Assembly: GCA_003290165.1 (NCBI GenBank)
Contig: QNQO01005785.1
Location: forward strand, 372,001-436,000
Length of the DNA: 64,000 nt
Direction of reading: 5' to 3'
DNA from: Berberis thunbergii
Lineage: Eukaryota; Streptophyta; Magnoliopsida; Ranunculales; Berberidaceae
Shown here piece by piece: positions 60,929 to 64,000 of this stretch; position 1 is the first letter of the stretch, and every line of letters starts with the position of its first letter. A program made the position numbers and the translations under genes. The notes beneath the pieces were generated by a model. The model worked only from the letters and a program-made list of their open reading frames with translations. It was not told where the DNA came from and ran no database searches.

Positions 60929-62268
60929 TGATGTAGTCAATTTTTTCTCTCATGTTTCGCCTTTACCTAAACCTACACAGGGAACACACGTGAACCAAGG
61001 ACCACCGTGTGGTGGCTGATGGCACTCCAATGCTTAAGTTAGATAAGGCTTAGGAGCAGTGTTATAAAAAGTGGTAGGCGGGCAGCGAGCAGGTGCCTAG
61101 CGCCTAGGCGGTTTTAGGTTTTTGTATTATAACTTTAATAATTTACAAAAGTTAAACATAATACCTTATCAATTACATCCAATTTAATGTCAGAATACAT
61201 ATGCAAAATTTATAAACATGAAAAATTAACAATCATGAACAAAATTTATTAAAATTCAAATGACTGAAGTTGGTCATGATGTGTACTTTATACAAAGTTG
61301 AATTTGTGGACAAATATTCAAACCTACTCTTTTATTTTTCTTCAAATTGCATGAATGACCTCAATCATGTTTGATAAAATTTACATTACTAAAATTGGTA
61401 CCGGCAGATCCTTTGATAATTCCATTAAGTAATCATCCTTTGCTACATTTAGACATATACTGAATAAAAAATAATTAAATTGTTTCTTTCCAAAAAAGGG
61501 GAAAGAAAAATAAAATAAGAACAAAATCAGCCTTACTAAAAAAAAACTCGCTCAGACCGCCTAAACCCTGCCCAGGCCTCGCCTAGACTACCCAAACTCT
61601 GCCCAAAACCCGCCTAGGTGCCTACCCGATTTTTCACCCCGCCCAGCCATTAATCTGGGCATTTCTCTAACGCCTAGGCGCCGCCTAGGCCGTCTTTTAG
61701 AACACTGCTTAGGAGAGGCTTAAAGCTGTAAATTTGGTTTCTGTAACATACTTTTGTTCATCAACCTTATCTCCCTATTATAGAGTGAGAGTCCTTGTTC
61801 GGCTCAGCCTTTGGTGGCATTGTTTAGGGAAAGAGATCTTGCTGGAGATCTTTTCCTTATTGGGAGTTGTCCATGTAGAAAAGTTTCCCTACACGATTAG
61901 TGCTCCTAGATCCGCGGGAGAGGTTTCCATTTCTGAGTGTTGTCCATGCAAGGAAGTTTCTTTGCCCAACTTATACTCTAGTATTTGTTTTCTAGTCGGA
62001 GTCAATGTATTGCTGGCATGCCCGTCATGGGTCGATCCACAGATACTTGGCTTATCAGGGCTTACGAGTATTGGGCTTGACCGTGTGACGTGTGGGCTTA
62101 ATGGCGCGTTGCAATTTGGGTCTGACCTTCTGGATCCTGCCAATAATGGGCTTAGTACTGACCATGCCTTGCTGGATTGGACGTGCAATCAGGCCTATTT
62201 TGTTCTATTGACGAGATTATCATGACACGTGTACAGTGCTGATCAAAGCATGGTTTGATGTATCATCA
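60929..62268 (-). repeat. 5' LTR of the 10.1-kb element, interrupted
   Basis: Without the 659 bp at 61057-61715 it is 681 bp, close to the 687 bp of its partner. Hairpin ccacc-gtgt-ggtgg at 61002-61015. Confidence 0.88.
61057..61707 (+). mobile_element. hAT-type non-autonomous element, copy 2 (651 bp)
   Basis: The ends are cagtgttataaaaa and cttttagaacactg, with a perfect 8-bp duplication cttaggag (61049-61056 and 61708-61715). The paired LTR at 52294-52301 has a single cttaggag, giving the empty site directly. It is homologous over its length to 104-732. It is younger than the host LTR element. There is no transposase. Confidence 0.95.
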
Positions 62269-62269
62269 G

Positions 62270-62897
62270 CTGGTATTACTCTAGAGAGCTGCAATTATCA
62301 ATTTTAGTTGAAAAGATATCAAAGAGTAGCTAAATAAAACATTGCTAATATTTGTATACCTGTAAATTGAAAAATTCAGGACTCTTGTGCTCCCATTTGA
62401 GCATACCAACATGTAGAGTCCCAAACTCAATCCCTTTTTCGATCAAGCAGCTAGAACTCGTTTTGTAGCTAGAACATACGTTGTGCCATGCATTTTCACA
62501 ACCATTTTTGGGTACCATTAATCTGAGCAAAGCTAGATTATCTATGTGTATGAGAAAAATGTTCTCTAGAGATTTTTATATATAGAATTTTTTAATAAAC
62601 TAAGGTCCAATGAGACCAGGAAATCTGAGGTATGGCTAGGTTATTCCTTTTTCGTATTATTTTTTTGTTTTTGTTGTAATTACTTGATATAAGATAAAGC
62701 ATTCATGTATTGTGCATATATCTTAGATATCATCTTATTGTCCGTTTTCTTTTCATTATTCTTATAATATAATTTATAGCCTATTAAAAGTCAAAGAAAA
62801 CTTGCTAGCTCATGCCACCACATGCCATGAGGTAGCAATAGGTGAACATCCACTAAGATCTTCTAAGTTCTATACTATTCTACCAAATTCTACAATA
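62270..62897 (-). repeat. Probable copia LTR, minus orientation
   Basis: On the minus strand a purine tract, atccaagggggag (about 62911-62898), is followed by tattgtagaatttggtag, the usual start context of many plant copia LTRs. The right portion is cut by the 10.1-kb element at 62268. No partner LTR is in the window. Confidence 0.5.
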
Positions 62898-63859
62898 CTC
62901 CCCCTTGGATGTTCACAACATATTTTCTCTCCCTGATGAAATGCTCCAAATTATCACCATCATTGCCTCATTAAAAACCAGTAAAACTTAGTGGAAAAAA
63001 TTGGAAGAAGGTAAAAAAATACAACATTCTTCATAAAGATGGAGGATGCAAATATTTCTTCAAGGAGAAGTTGGTGTGCATAATGATGCATCGTTAAAAC
63101 CTTGACAGGAAAAATCCAGTGGGATAAAATCATGTCGAAGGAAAAATAGTACAACCACCAATTTTGCATGCTCCAGGATGCTATATGCGCATAATGTTGC
63201 CTTATTAAAACCTTGTCAAGAAAATTCAATGGGAAATACCTTATCAAAGGAAAAGAGTACAACGCACGTAAATCAAATATAACATATTTTTTATGATTTC
63301 GAAACATACTTCTAGATGGTTTCGTAGCATACTTCTGGATGCACACCAGGGGTATACTTCTGATACTTCCCTTGATAATGACTCCTCCTCATGATAGTAG
63401 AACTAAAATTACTTGGATGATTAAGTCGGCGCTAAACCAATTTTATGAAGAGATCTAGAAGGTTACAGTGCAGTTTCACTATACTGAACCTGTTCAACTT
63501 CAATCACATGATTTTTTGAAGCTCGTGTGGGTAGAGAAACTGTCGTTTAGTCTCATTTGATGAAATCTTCTTGCATTTAAACAATATGTGAAACCTTGTC
63601 GTCATCTTGTAGTCAACTGATCAATAAGTTTGTATAATAGACCCTTGAGAAATAGTTGCACTGCAACTCAGAACCTACCTATGAACTACCCTTATAGGGG
63701 TCAAATAGAGACCTTGAATTTGCATAGTCAACTAAGTGGGAATGGTTAGATAAATTACATCAATAAACTCATATCAATGGTCCCACGACGATATATGAGT
63801 AATGTCATGCCAATATCTATAAGTTTGCGTAAAACTAAAACTTGCTAGTAAATGCACAG
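62898..63859 (-). other. Adjacent copia-type internal noncoding sequence
   Basis: On the minus strand there are repeated phrases of the type ccactggatttttcctgtca and aaggttttaacgatgcatca, in three diverged copies around 63240-62970. These recall the 3' internal region of certain plant copia elements. No coding domain was recognised; the 128-residue ORF here follows the repeats. Confidence 0.45.
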
Positions 63860-63978
63860 AAAAAAAAACAAAAAACAAAAAACAAAAAAACAAAAAACAA
63901 AAAACAAAAAACAAAAAACAAAAAACAAAAAACAAAAAACAAAAAACAAAAAACAAAAAACGAAAAAACAAAAAACAA
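63860..63978. repeat. A-rich microsatellite, (caaaaaa)n
   Basis: About 16 imperfect units of caaaaaa occur near the window edge, giving a low-complexity FLFFVFC repeat ORF on the minus strand that is not a gene. Confidence 0.95.
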
Positions 63979-64000
63979 AACTATATCAGTTTATGCACTT

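Larger units (their letters stand above)
52174..62268 (-). mobile_element. Tat-like LTR retrotransposon, 10.1 kb, minus strand
   Basis: The LTRs are 52174-52860 (3') and 60929-62268 (5', containing a 659-bp hAT insertion with its duplication). The primer-binding-like site is at 60928-60905 and the polypurine tract at 52878-52861, both on the minus strand. Internal order on the minus strand is gag, then protease, a long noncoding part with tandem repeats, and then an ORF on the opposite strand next to the 3' LTR. Reverse transcriptase and integrase were not found. Flanks actag and gctgg match only at 3 of 5 positions, so the target duplication is uncertain. Confidence 0.85.

Noticed and set aside
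52169..62273. 5-bp target duplication of the 10.1-kb element
   Set aside because: actag and gctgg differ at two of five positions; I do not claim it.
63774..63971. FLFFVFC repeat ORF resembling a membrane protein
   Set aside because: Translation of the (caaaaaa)n microsatellite.

Overview
This window is transposon-rich nuclear DNA from a flowering plant, most likely a eudicot. It has spliced genes with GT-AG introns, low GC and plant-type transposons (hAT, Mutator-like, CACTA, L1 LINEs, copia, gypsy and Tat-like LTR elements, one tRNA-derived SINE). No species can be named from the sequence alone. Almost every apparent open reading frame is a fragment of a decayed mobile element.

Only one host gene looks complete. 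It is a minus-strand five-exon gene (8881 down to 1477) for a plastid-targeted hotdog-fold acyl thioesterase of the plant ALT type, encoding 210 residues. Its second intron is about 6.2 kb because an L1-type LINE inserted there on the same strand, and that LINE was later hit by a 736-bp hAT-type element. About 140 bp upstream of the start codon lies a small foldback repeat that recurs at 22.5 and 24.0 kb.

From 9 to 25.2 kb the DNA is a mosaic of non-autonomous inverted-repeat elements. They include a 4.3-kb element with roughly 670-bp terminal inverted repeats lying inside a second LINE, its 606-bp derivative, a 1341-bp near-palindromic element, a 987-bp element, a 904-bp element inside a tandemly repeated about 640-bp unit, and a SINE. 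Several carry perfect 8- or 9-bp target duplications. A broken histone H4 copy follows at 25.4 kb.

From 25.9 to 43.5 kb lies an old minus-strand Ty3/gypsy retrotransposon, split by two later insertions. A 6.9-kb CACTA-like element (29422-36348) carries intron-containing pieces of three unrelated host genes: an importin-beta-like protein, a long-chain acyl-CoA synthetase and a NACK/HINKEL-type kinesin. A 6.0-kb Tat-like LTR element (37081-43064) has gag, no recognisable pol and an antisense ORF. Removing each insertion in thought restores continuous gypsy reading, which independently supports the boundaries.

From 43.5 to 62.3 kb are more members of the same Tat-like family: an inverted pair of 3' halves (43514-48052), a decayed copia element (48.05 to about 52.17 kb), and a 10.1-kb element (52174-62268) with gag, a protease region, an antisense ORF and a tandem-repeat block. 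The right-hand LTR of that element carries a 651-bp hAT element whose uninterrupted target is visible in the left-hand LTR. The window ends in a minus-strand copia LTR with its adjacent internal sequence and an A-rich microsatellite. No rRNA, tRNA gene, CRISPR array or bacterial-type operon was seen.
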